64,000 bases of DNA from an uncultured Glaciecola sp. (GTDB taxonomy: Bacteria; Pseudomonadota; Gammaproteobacteria; Enterobacterales; Alteromonadaceae), in contig CANMCE010000005.1 of the NCBI GenBank assembly GCA_947496235.1, forward strand, positions 248,001 through 312,000. The letters are read 5' to 3'. The translations under genes and the position numbers were made by a program. How positions within the stretch are numbered: the stretch's first letter is position 1; each line of letters opens with the position of its first letter. Positions 1 to 8,028 of this stretch are shown here, piece by piece. The notes beneath the pieces are model-generated. The model made no database searches and was not told where the DNA came from. It saw nothing but the letters and a program-made list of their open reading frames with translations.

Positions 1-647
1 TGCGCTATTTGCGTAAACATCATGGCTGCGAGTGTTTCAAAATCCGTGCAATCCGTTTCGCAATAGTCAGGCAGCACAACTAAGGTCAAATCAAGGGACA
101 TTGGTTGACATAGGTCATCTTCAGGGTGAATTCTCAAAGGTAATTTCCGGTCGTTATCTTCAACTCGTACTAAGTAGGTAATTCCTGAAACACGAGAGTT
201 ATTAGATGAAGAGAAAGCGCTATAAGAATTGCTTTCAAATTCAATATCGTCTTGGCGTATGCGTAAAATCGCTAAATCTCCAATTCTTGAGCGAATCCAA
301 TTGGGTACAGCGGTAGTTTCATTCCAGTTGTTATCTTTAAGGTGGGATAAGGACTGCATGACAAAATCTTCGGCAAAGTGATTAAGTCCACTGCGCTCTA
401 TAGTTTATAATGTTACCGAATCTAAACTAGGGATAAATTTATTATCTTCGCTGATGCTTAATCTCAGCTGCGCGTTTTCAGAGAAATCTCCATCACCATG
501 GGCCACTAACAATGGAGGTTGTAGAGTATCACCATTGTTTGAAACTAAATTTCCTTCCACGGCGGTTCTTTCGGGAGGGTGCCCGTGACAACCCATTAAA
601 ATGAAAGTAATAAGGTATAAAATGGCTGATCCGTTAGCAGTTTTCAT
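1..647 (-). pseudogene. lipoprotein gene interrupted by an in-frame TAA; runs off the window start
   Basis: The gene starts at 647 with a good ribosome site (GAGGA, 6 nt upstream). It begins with a lipoprotein signal: hydrophobic stretch, then lipobox LMGC with Cys20. It reads 80 codons to a TAA at 405-407. Past that stop the same frame stays open to the window edge (about 134 codons) and reads as ordinary soluble protein (IERSGLNHFAEDF, then VSGITYLVRVED, then CETDCTDFETLA), with no other start suited to a new gene. The simplest reading is one outer-membrane lipoprotein cut by a nonsense mutation, or by a consensus error. I recognise no family. The four cysteines in the distal part suggest a periplasmic or surface location. 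The 3' end is outside the window, so intactness beyond it is unknown. Confidence 0.6.
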
Positions 648-798
648 AGATTGTCCTCGAGTTACTCTCCCTTTATATAAACAGTGCAGTATAAACTTTG
701 AACAATTAAATAAGATCTATGTATTTACTACCTCAGTTAAATTAAACCTTCCTAAGCGCTTAATTTATTCGACCTTTAAAGGTCTTTAAATTTTTTGA

Positions 799-1452
799 TC
801 ATAATAAAAAATCCGTCTTTCGGTTTCGTAGTAATAAAACTGCTATTGGCAGCAACAGTAGTGTCACTGTAGAGGAGATAGGAACTGTATTAGCCGGTTC
901 TCTGACCAAAAGTACACCAAATTCCATATCTGAAAAGTCATTTGTGAAAGTTGGATGATCATCACCTATCACCACTACAGGGTCATAGTCGGAATAAAAA
1001 GACCCCAAGCTACGATAGAAACCATCGCTATCAGCGTCTTCGCCAAAGAGCATATTCGAAAAAGCAGGTCCTGGAGAAAATACAACTCCCATAATATTGG
1101 TGAAATCACGCCATAAATTGACGCCGCCTGCAGTGTGGTCAAGGGTTGCACCTACAGAAGTATTTTCATCTAACGCTGGCGACCAATCTTCAGCAGCGAA
1201 AAAAACGTTCATTAGATCAACAACTTCTTGGTTATAAGCTAATCGCCACCCTTCAGGCTGGTAAATGTTTAATGCTTGTTGAATACTCATATTTGCAGTC
1301 TCGGGCCATCTTAACCATTCTAATGAATTTCCGCTTACGATTTGCGTATCAGTATTTAAGGTAAATCCGTTGATGGTAAGCAACGACGCTTTAGTTGGAA
1401 AAGCCAAAGTAAAAAGAAATAATACCGCAATCTTTAGCAAAAAAGGTTTCAT
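799..1452 (-). CDS. secreted PEP-CTERM-like surface protein
   Basis: This 217-residue protein has an N-terminal signal peptide (about residues 1-22, ending near TKAS). Its mature part begins LLTINGFTLNTDTQ and carries the W-x-x-W-P pattern common in short exported PEP-CTERM proteins of marine gammaproteobacteria. The C-terminus is a tripartite sorting tail: a VPIS motif, a hydrophobic helix (TVTLLLLPIAVLLL), then basic RNRK. Such tails are recognised by exosortase, which releases the protein to the surface or the exopolysaccharide layer. The exosortase is not in this window. The function of the mature domain is unknown. A second PEP-CTERM-like gene lies divergently at 1777. The start is preceded by an AGGT ribosome site. 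Confidence 0.7.
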   Translation of the reverse strand: MKPFLLKIAVLFLFTLAFPTKASLLTINGFTLNTDTQIVSGNSLEWLRWPETANMSIQQALNIYQPEGWRLAYNQEVVDLMNVFFAAEDWSPALDENTSVGATLDHTAGGVNLWRDFTNIMGVVFSPGPAFSNMLFGEDADSDGFYRSLGSFYSDYDPVVVIGDDHPTFTNDFSDMEFGVLLVREPANTVPISSTVTLLLLPIAVLLLRNRKTDFLL

Positions 1453-1776
1453 TGTGATTTACCTATGAGCATTTATTTTATCGTTACTTTAGTATAGTTC
1501 GAAAAAATTTATATTCTACCCATAGCCTCTGGCTATTCAAACGCTATTTGAATGCTTTTTCACCTAGAGGAAAAATAGATTGCTTTTTTGCAGGGGAGCA
1601 ATAATCTTTTTAAAAAGTGTAATAAAATAAAACCTTGATACAAGTGAATTCAACACCAAAGCATCGTCGGATTACTTTACATTTGAGTTCAAGTATTTTG
1701 CTAACTCTTTGATTTTATTATTCTGGAATAAAACTTGCTGAGCTAATCCCACAGTCGTTTTTTATTTAGTTTTACA
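1453..1776. other. divergent intergenic region between two PEP-CTERM-like genes
   Basis: This 324-base AT-rich region separates two divergent secreted-protein genes. It contains a short inverted repeat ATTCAAA-N5-TTTGAAT at 1533-1551 and a TACCCATAG sequence near 1517 that resembles the repeats at 4868-4896. A sigma54-like element (listed separately) lies near the right end. I see no small gene, tRNA or terminator. Confidence 0.5.
1724..1739 (+). promoter_or_regulatory. sigma54 (RpoN)-type -24/-12 promoter candidate
   Basis: TGGAATAAAACTTGCT has GG and GC dinucleotides separated by exactly 10 bases, the defining geometry of sigma54 promoters. The -12 block TTGCT is a full match, but the -24 block is weaker (TGGAA rather than TGGCA). 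The predicted start at about 1750 leaves a leader of about 27 nt before the ATG at 1777. PEP-CTERM genes in exosortase-bearing bacteria are known to be controlled by RpoN with the PrsK/PrsR pair, which makes the position meaningful. It remains a single-motif prediction. Confidence 0.45.
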
Positions 1777-2544
1777 ATGAAATTTTTATCAGTACTTTTC
1801 CTAACGGGGATATTATTCACTTCTTATACCGCTAAATCAGCGTTAGTGACTTATAACTTTGAAGGATATGCAAGCTTTGGTTATGCGGGTAATTCAACAA
1901 CAGAAGGATATGTGGTTCGAAATTGGTTTGGCGCTGAACCTATAGATCCTTCGAGACCTGTGACGTCGCCGGCAAGTATTAAGTTTGCACTAACAGTCGA
2001 TGATCAAAATTCACCTAATTCGTATACTTCAAGTAATGGCGCTATCGTTGCTGAATATGCCCAATATACACTGGAAAGTTTGACCTTTTGGTTAGGCACT
2101 CAAAGTTGGAGTCAAACTCAAGGTGTGCAAATGACGGTTTTAAATGGTATCGCTGAAGATCCCGGATACAATACTCATGACAGAATTTCTTTTTTTAGCC
2201 AAGAAGATTCGTTTTTAGGCCTAAACCGCAATCTATCAATGTTAAGTTCGTATTTTGTAGGTCAAGCAGATGAAAACACCTTTTCGATGTCTGATACTTC
2301 TGCGCTTGCCTTTTTTAATGACTTACATGATCCAAATAACGAGCGTAATTCACCTACAGGTACATTGAGATATTTGTGGGAAGACCCTACCACTCCAGGT
2401 TTCCAATATGTTGGCGAAATAAATTTAGGTAATATTCAACTAACAGCTGTAGAAACCGCCAACGTATCTGCGCCCACGACTTTTTTGATGTTATCTAGCA
2501 TGCTGCTGATAGGTGGTTTAGCCCAAAAGCAACGTAAAAAATAA
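1777..2544 (+). CDS. secreted PEP-CTERM-like protein
   Basis: This 255-residue exported protein has a signal peptide (residues 1-21, ending TAKSA) and a beta-rich mature domain starting LVTYNFEGYASFGYAG. That opening is typical of PEP-CTERM proteins, many of which begin with an F-x-G-x-x strand after cleavage. The C-terminal sorting tail is VSAP, a hydrophobic helix (TFLMLSSMLLIGGLA) and basic QKQRKK. VSAP is a common variant of the VPEP motif in Alteromonadales. The protein is probably processed by an exosortase elsewhere in the genome and displayed in or released with the polysaccharide matrix. It is preceded by a sigma54-like promoter. Its molecular function is unknown. Confidence 0.72.
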   Translation: MKFLSVLFLTGILFTSYTAKSALVTYNFEGYASFGYAGNSTTEGYVVRNWFGAEPIDPSRPVTSPASIKFALTVDDQNSPNSYTSSNGAIVAEYAQYTLESLTFWLGTQSWSQTQGVQMTVLNGIAEDPGYNTHDRISFFSQEDSFLGLNRNLSMLSSYFVGQADENTFSMSDTSALAFFNDLHDPNNERNSPTGTLRYLWEDPTTPGFQYVGEINLGNIQLTAVETANVSAPTTFLMLSSMLLIGGLAQKQRKK

Positions 2545-2558
2545 CGTTAAAATCTTAC

Positions 2559-2581
2559 GAGGAAGCTTAACAGGCTTCCTC
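2559..2581. terminator. hairpin between convergent genes
   Basis: GAGGAAGC - 7 nt loop - GCTTCCTC forms a perfect 8-bp stem between the ends of the + gene at 2544 and the - gene at 2588. Neither side has a strong T-run, so it may be a weak bidirectional terminator or an RNA-stabilising hairpin. Confidence 0.4.
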
Positions 2582-2587
2582 AACTAT

Positions 2588-3631
2588 CTATTTAGTTTTC
2601 TTGTCCAAAAAAGTTGTCAAAGCATTACTAAAAGTCGAGGCGTCGCACCATGGGTCAGCATGCCCACAGTCTTTATCTAATTCGATAAAATTAGCATCAA
2701 TCAAATCAGCAAACTCTCTAGCCGGCTGAGGTGTCACAACTCGATCATCGGCACCTACAATAATCAAAAACTCACCTTTTACCTTGCTCGCAGCTAATGA
2801 CATATCATTATTAAAATCCATTGCAATGTTATGGGTGAGCATAGCTTGGGTTTGTCTTATTTGATTCCAGGCTTTTCCCGTGGTCATATTAATTCGCTGG
2901 GCATTTTCATTAATTCTAGTAGCAATGATTTCTCTTGGAATATCAAGGCTTAGTTTCTCAGGCACAGCACCTAAAAGTTGTATACCCGCAAGCACTTCTA
3001 AAGGGGCATTGCATTGGCATTCTAAAAATTGTTTTAACAGCTTGTTTCGGGTGGTCCAATGCGCAATATCAAATGTGGCTAATCGAGGCGAAGCAATGGC
3101 TATAGCATATTTTGAAGAAACTTCAGGGTATTGAACTGCAAATTGAAAAGCTTGCATTCCTCCCATAGAAAGCCCAACGACAGCATATAGCTGCTCTATC
3201 TGTAAAACTTCTACAAGAAGACGATGTTGGATACTAACCAAATCTGCCATAGTAAATTGGGGAAATTTTTCGTTTGATTGGGTTGCACTGTTGGAAGGTG
3301 ATGAGGAAATATGGTTGCCCAAGGCATCTATTATAATGATGAAAAATTTTTTTGGATCTATATATTCAGCGTCAGCTAAATAAGCATGTCCTTCAGAGGT
3401 ACCGCCGTACCATGTTGGTACTAGAATGGCGTTAGATTTTGCTTTATTAAGGGCCCCGAAGGTTCGATAACCTATATTGCATGGAGAAATAACTTGACCA
3501 GCAATGAGCTCGCAGGATTTAAAGTGGGCATATTTTTGCTCACTCGCTGCCACAGGTTCTGATATTACAAAGTAACTAGAGAGGAATAGCAGAAACGCGT
3601 ATTTAAGATAAGTGCTCACTTTACTATCCAT
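2588..3631 (-). CDS. exported alpha/beta hydrolase of the homoserine O-acetyltransferase (MetX)-like family
   Basis: This 347-residue protein begins with a signal peptide (about residues 1-29, ending VAAS). The rest is an alpha/beta-hydrolase fold of the MetX group: the oxyanion region (VPTWYGG), the nucleophile elbow GLSMGG, the acid in IIVGADDRVV, and the catalytic His in CGHADPW. True MetX enzymes are cytosolic and make O-acetylhomoserine. An exported form is more likely a hydrolase or acyltransferase of unknown substrate, so calling it MetX would over-interpret the fold. Two Cys pairs (CELIAGQVISPC and CQC) fit a periplasmic protein with disulfides. The start has AAGGA 5 nt upstream. It is monocistronic and convergent with the PEP-CTERM gene. 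Confidence 0.72.
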   Translation of the reverse strand: MDSKVSTYLKYAFLLFLSSYFVISEPVAASEQKYAHFKSCELIAGQVISPCNIGYRTFGALNKAKSNAILVPTWYGGTSEGHAYLADAEYIDPKKFFIIIIDALGNHISSSPSNSATQSNEKFPQFTMADLVSIQHRLLVEVLQIEQLYAVVGLSMGGMQAFQFAVQYPEVSSKYAIAIASPRLATFDIAHWTTRNKLLKQFLECQCNAPLEVLAGIQLLGAVPEKLSLDIPREIIATRINENAQRINMTTGKAWNQIRQTQAMLTHNIAMDFNNDMSLAASKVKGEFLIIVGADDRVVTPQPAREFADLIDANFIELDKDCGHADPWCDASTFSNALTTFLDKKTK

Positions 3632-3859
3632 CCTTTCCTTGATGCTTTTTTTTGTTGTACCTTAAATGACAATCTTTTACTAGGTTTGGCTTTCTTTTTC
3701 CGCAATGACTATCTTTAAAATAAATTTTATTATCAACATTTCATTGATAGTTAAGCAATTATAGCCTTCTTAATAGCCAAAAATAATAATAGTAGAATTT
3801 CTCTAACATCTTAAAAGGCAATCTAGCCTACTAAGCGCAACTAAGTTGGAGCAATTATT

Positions 3860-4804
3860 ATGTTAGTGAACGGAAAATGGGATGCAGATTGGCAACCCGT
3901 GCAAAAGAAAGATAAAGACGGCAGATTCATTCGTCAGGTATCGTCATTTCGCAATTGGATAACCCCAGATGGCGAAGCAGGTCCGACTGGTGAAGGCGGG
4001 TTCAAGGCTGAAGCAGGGCGATATCACCTGTATGTAGCCTATATTTGTCCATGGGCATCTAGAGCATTAGCTGTGAGAGCGCTTAAACACTTGGAAGACT
4101 ATATCTCAGTTTCAGTTGTTGATCCTCGCATGAGTGACCAAGGCTGGAAATTTGGTGAATACCCTGAATCTACAGATGATCCTTTAAATCAAGCCACTTA
4201 CATGCATCAAATTTACACTAAGGTAGATCCTGTTTTTACAGGTAGAGCAACTGTTCCTGTGTTATGGGACAAGAAGCGCAATACCATAGTGAATAATGAG
4301 TCAGCAGACATTCTACGAATGTTAAACAGTGCATTTTCGAACTTAACCGATGCGGGACCAAACTTATATCCGTCTGAATTGGCAGCAGAAATAGACGAAC
4401 TGAATGCTGAAATTTATTCCAAGCTAAACAATGGTGTATATCAGGCTGGTTTCGCTTCTAGCCAGCAAGCCTATGAAGAAGCCTATAAGAATGTATTTAG
4501 TACTTTAGATAAATTAGAAAACCAATTGTCAGACGGTCGCCAGTTTTTGTTCGGAGACAAGTTAACAGAAACCGATATTCGATTGTTTGTAACGCTAGTT
4601 CGATTTGATGCCGCCTACTATGGACTTTTTAAATGTAATCGAAATTTGATTCAGCAGATGTCATTCATGTATCCCTATATGAACCGCATTTGGCAACTAC
4701 AAGGAATAGCGGAAACCGTTAACTTGGATCATATAAAGACAGGCTACTATTCCATCAAGGCGTTAAATCCAAATAAAATTATCCCCAAAGGACCTCTTGT
4801 TTAG
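3860..4804 (+). CDS. yqjG: glutathionyl-hydroquinone reductase (omega/xi-class GST)
   Basis: This 314-residue protein is the usual length for the YqjG / PcpF family. It reduces glutathionyl-hydroquinones with glutathione through an active-site cysteine. The diagnostic CPWA motif (ICPWASRALAVRAL, about residues 68-81) supplies that Cys. The thioredoxin-like domain continues with TVPVLWDKK and the NNESADI glutathione-contact loop (V-P and E-S). An all-alpha C-terminal domain carries LTETDIRLFVTLVRFD, also diagnostic. It is cytosolic and stands alone. A ribosome site (TTGGAG) lies about 9 nt before the ATG. The stop codon sits inside a hairpin (4788-4812). Confidence 0.9.
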   Translation: MLVNGKWDADWQPVQKKDKDGRFIRQVSSFRNWITPDGEAGPTGEGGFKAEAGRYHLYVAYICPWASRALAVRALKHLEDYISVSVVDPRMSDQGWKFGEYPESTDDPLNQATYMHQIYTKVDPVFTGRATVPVLWDKKRNTIVNNESADILRMLNSAFSNLTDAGPNLYPSELAAEIDELNAEIYSKLNNGVYQAGFASSQQAYEEAYKNVFSTLDKLENQLSDGRQFLFGDKLTETDIRLFVTLVRFDAAYYGLFKCNRNLIQQMSFMYPYMNRIWQLQGIAETVNLDHIKTGYYSIKALNPNKIIPKGPLV

Positions 4805-4812
4805 AGGTCCTT
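4788..4812 (+). terminator. hairpin spanning the yqjG stop codon
   Basis: AAGGACCTCT - TGTTT - AGAGGTCCTT is a perfect 10-bp stem. Its loop and 3' arm include the TAG stop of the upstream gene. The following bases (ACATCCTT) lack a T-run, so it may act as a weak terminator or as 3'-end protection. Confidence 0.45.
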
Positions 4813-4867
4813 ACATCCTTAGGTATTAAATAAGCCGATTAATCTATTTAACATTCCAAAACTTTAC

Positions 4868-4896
4868 CCCATAGGTTTCCCATAGGTTTTCCATAG
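4868..4896. repeat. 11-bp direct repeats (CCCATAGGTTT), two perfect plus one partial
   Basis: CCCATAGGTTT occurs at 4868-4878 and again immediately at 4879-4889, followed by a third degenerate copy (TCCATAG). The 11-bp period places each copy on the same DNA face, as in tandem sites of OmpR/PhoB-type response regulators. It lies about 100 bases before the interrupted gene at 4997. Regulator identity is unknown. Confidence 0.5.
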
Positions 4897-4996
4897 ACTA
4901 TTAGACTGCTTATTCTTTTATGGTAGAGGCTAGGAATCTCGTGCTTCGAGATATTTTCGTGACCAAGCCAACTATCATTCAAGGAGGAACCAAGGA

Positions 4997-7033
4997 ATGA
5001 GGAAATTTTTTGCTAACTACAAGGGCCGAGAAGCCGAATTCGTTATTCAAAAAATATTATTTTTTACCATACTCTTAATCTTCAATACGCAATTAGCTCA
5101 GGCTAGATTGGTGTTAGTGCAAAGCGATGAAGCTTTCGACAATGCTACCCAACTACAATTTTTACCTGAATACGGGTTTGGTGCAGGGCAGAGCCAATTG
5201 CAGTTTAGCGTAGGCGCTACTACCTTTGACTTCAACAATACCAGTCCAATAGGAACCTTAGGTCAGAATACTATTGTCGCTTGGAACCCAGACCCTATTA
5301 TTGTGAGCTTTTCTCCTGGCGTTCAAAGCGTTGGTTTCATTTTTACCAGTGGTGAGTGCAGTGGCAGGGCCCGCTTTGTCGGTACCTTGGGGACTGAAGA
5401 CCATACTTTAGAGTTTGGTGCCTTTAATTGATTTTTAGGTGCCACAGATATTGGAGACATTACATCCGCGGAGCTTTACAGTACTTGTGCATTTGGCTCA
5501 TTCAGGGACATGTATTTCGATACTAATGCCATCAACCCTCCGCCAACTGAATCTGCAGATTTGGCTATAGTTCAATTACTGCCTTCAGAAGCAAGCCAAG
5601 ATAATAATCCAACAGATGTTCCTTTTGACGCGGTGAATTTTGGTCCTGATAATGCGCCCGATGCCAGACTTTATGTGATTCCCCCCACGCACATGGAGAT
5701 TATTGCAACCAGCCCGACAACACCAGTTAATAACGGTAATGATGCTATAGTAGAATTTGAAATCGGAGATGTTAACAATGGCTCCACCACAAGAACCACA
5801 GCCACGGTAGAGTTCCCTCCCTTTTACGCTTCAGGCACCGGCGATGAATATACGGGGTTTTTTCGTTGTAATTCTAGGCTATTGACCATAGGCACAGTGA
5901 CTTCTGGCGCTATCGATAGTAATTTGTTAAACAATACAATGCTTTCCACAACGCGCTTTGATAACACTTCAAGGCAAAGTGAGCCTGAAATATGCAACAA
6001 TGGCATAGATGATGATTGTGACGGTCGAACAGACTGTGCGGATAGTGGTTGTTCTTCATCGCCTGCTTGTGCGCCTCCGGTGTTTATTAATAATCCAACA
6101 CCACCTGATAGATGCATAATCAATGGTAATACAGTGACTTGCTTTAATGGGGAGGATATCGATAATTTTCCCACAGATCCCAATAATATTCCTAATCCCC
6201 CACCGCCACAATCGTGCAATTTAAGAGATTTACATGACAATCCAATACCAGCGCCAGCTTGTTGTTGTTCTCATGGACCATGCGATAGAGCTCGATGTGA
6301 AGCGATAAATGCAGAACAGATACGGACGGATACGAATTGGGTAGAGCATGCGATTGAAGACCCTGATTTTCCTTCCGTGCCTGATCTAGGTGTGGTGCAG
6401 TGCTTTAGAGATGATGAAGATTCTGATGAATGGACGGTAGTACTTTATAATAAGGGAACGGCATTTGCGCATAACGCTAGCGCTCGAATAATAAATGCTC
6501 CCGAAGGAATCAATGTTATTGATGGGAATGTTCGTTTTGGTCGTTCGGATGATACAGACCCTGAAGTGATAGGTACTGTGGTTCCAATGGGAAGTACTCA
6601 TAGTATAGATAAAGCGCACTTTACCGCAGATACTTCAGCCTCAGTATGTAAGGCACTTACTTGGCAAATAACCTATCTGACGTCTGATGAAGAAACATAT
6701 ACGATAGAAGTTCAAGTTTCCGCAGACAGGGACAACGATGGTGTAGCAGATGAAGACGACAATTGTCCTGATACAGCTAACCTGAATCAACTTGATTCCG
6801 ACCAAGATGGGCAAGGAGATGCTTGTGATATTCCAGAGCCTCTAGTTTGTGGAGATTTGGATGGCGATAGGGACGTTGATAATCTTGATAGAATGCGCTT
6901 TATGTCGGCACTTCGCTCTACCAGCGACGATACGAATTACATAGAATTAGCTGATTTCGATAATAATCAACAAATCGATTTTGCGGACTACCAAGCTTGG
7001 TATAGTTGTTATACGAATTATATTTCGCAGTAA
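4997..7033 (+). pseudogene. secreted dockerin/TSP3-repeat protein gene with an in-frame TGA at 5429-5431
   Basis: The reading frame from 4997 (strong AAGGAGGA ribosome site) is broken by TGA at 5429 and continues in the same frame to 7033. The 26 codons between the stop and the next ATG (5510) read as normal protein (FLGATDIGDITSAELYSTCAF), so this was one gene of 678 codons, most simply with TGG (Trp) changed to TGA. The intact product would have a signal peptide (about 1-37, ending QAR), a beta-sandwich domain with the QSVGF / AFN-FLG pattern seen in PEP-CTERM-type proteins, a CARDB-like part, a MopE-like metal-binding motif (CNNGIDDDCDGRTDC), a thrombospondin type 3 calcium repeat (DRDNDGVADEDDNCPD) and a dockerin-like end (GDLDGDRDVDNLDRMRFM, then ADFDNNQQIDFADY). 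It was probably a calcium-binding surface protein. Confidence 0.65.
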
Positions 7034-7113
7034 CTAAGTCTGTAGTGGGTGGGTTGATGGCTTCATTCCACTCTTTAAACTCTAGACTACTGATTTAAAG
7101 TTGTTTACTTAGG

Positions 7114-7146
7114 ATGGTTGAATCTACAAGGTTCAACCATTTTTTT
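7114..7146 (+). terminator. Rho-independent terminator
   Basis: ATGGTTGAA - 9 nt loop - TTCAACCAT is followed directly by a run of seven T (7140-7146). It ends transcription of the interrupted gene at 7033 and also overlaps the 3' flank of the reverse gene at 7150. Confidence 0.75.
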
Positions 7147-7149
7147 CGT

Positions 7150-7956
7150 TTAGTCCAAAAGTACCGAGTCAACTTGTTCAAAGGTTTCAAACATTGGTTT
7201 GCCGAAATAGTAGCCTTGTTGTTTAAAAATGCCCATTTCGATTAAACGGTCTCTTTCTGCTCGGGTTTCTACGCCTTCAGCCAAAACGGTAATACCTAAA
7301 TCTTTACAAAGCTGGGAAACATGAGAAACAATCAACTGTTTACGTTTTGAACTATCGATATCTCTAATCAAAGTGATATCTAACTTAATAATGTCAGGTT
7401 GTAAGGATACTAACCAATCGAGATTTGCGTGTTTAGAGCCGAAGTCATCTAAAGCGGTGCGAAAGCCCATGCTTTTATAGCTTTCGATAATATTATAAAG
7501 GTGAGGTAAGTCGGCAACATGGTCAGTTTCTACTATTTCAAAACTGATTTTATCCAAGGGAAAACCATAGTCTCTTGCCGCCGCCAAGGTTGTTCGAATA
7601 CAGTGCTCAGGTTTATAAACAGCACCAGGCATGAAATTGATACTGAGGTTTTTATCTAGTTTCGCCGAAGCTGCTAAAGCGATTGATTTCACGCGGCAGG
7701 CTTGATCAAATCGATACACATTTTCTGTGGTCACTTTTTTAAGTACTTCAAAAGCTGACTCACCGTTTAAACCTCTTACAAGGCTTTCATATCCGTAAAC
7801 TTCAGCTTTCTCTAAATCAACCAAAGGTTGAAATGCCATTGAAAAATTAAAGTCTAAATTTTTGCCATTTCGACAAGCGTTACAAGACAACGAAGGCGCT
7901 TGTTGTTCTGTAATATGAATGGGCAATTTATCGGTTTGAAAATAAGGTGAACTCAA
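7150..7956 (-). CDS. EAL-domain cyclic-di-GMP phosphodiesterase
   Basis: This 268-residue cytosolic protein is almost entirely one EAL domain, which hydrolyses c-di-GMP to pGpG. The metal/catalytic motifs are present: ESLVRG (variant of EALLR), INFMPG (Asn), FEIVETD (Glu), LDDFGSKHANLD (paired Asp), IKLD (Lys), AEGVET (Glu) and QGYYFGKP. It is therefore probably active. The first 40 residues carry a short CNAC motif (Cys26 and Cys29 region) that may bind a metal or act as a redox switch; this is inference. There is no REC, PAS or GGDEF domain. The start appears to be TTG, because the nearby upstream ATG is followed immediately by a stop. AGGAT lies about 9 nt upstream. Confidence 0.82.
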   Translation of the reverse strand: MSSPYFQTDKLPIHITEQQAPSLSCNACRNGKNLDFNFSMAFQPLVDLEKAEVYGYESLVRGLNGESAFEVLKKVTTENVYRFDQACRVKSIALAASAKLDKNLSINFMPGAVYKPEHCIRTTLAAARDYGFPLDKISFEIVETDHVADLPHLYNIIESYKSMGFRTALDDFGSKHANLDWLVSLQPDIIKLDITLIRDIDSSKRKQLIVSHVSQLCKDLGITVLAEGVETRAERDRLIEMGIFKQQGYYFGKPMFETFEQVDSVLLD

Positions 7957-8028
7957 GTCATTTATCCTGTTTATCAGAAAATTTAATTTGTTCGAAAATA
8001 GTCTGTCGCGCTTTCCAAATAATGTTTT

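Noticed and set aside
601-789. Forward open frame (62 codons) opposite the 5' end of the lipoprotein gene
   Set aside because: It overlaps the reverse gene's signal-peptide region, has no ribosome site and no protein-like character.
4920-4996. Possible c-di-GMP (GEMM) or other riboswitch in the leader of the interrupted surface gene
   Set aside because: There is a small hairpin (ATCTCG...CGAGAT), but the conserved GEMM core and tetraloop receptor are missing.
5429-5431. Selenocysteine at the in-frame TGA
   Set aside because: No bacterial SECIS-like stem-loop is evident right after the codon, and the protein family is not a selenoprotein type; a Trp-to-stop change is simpler.
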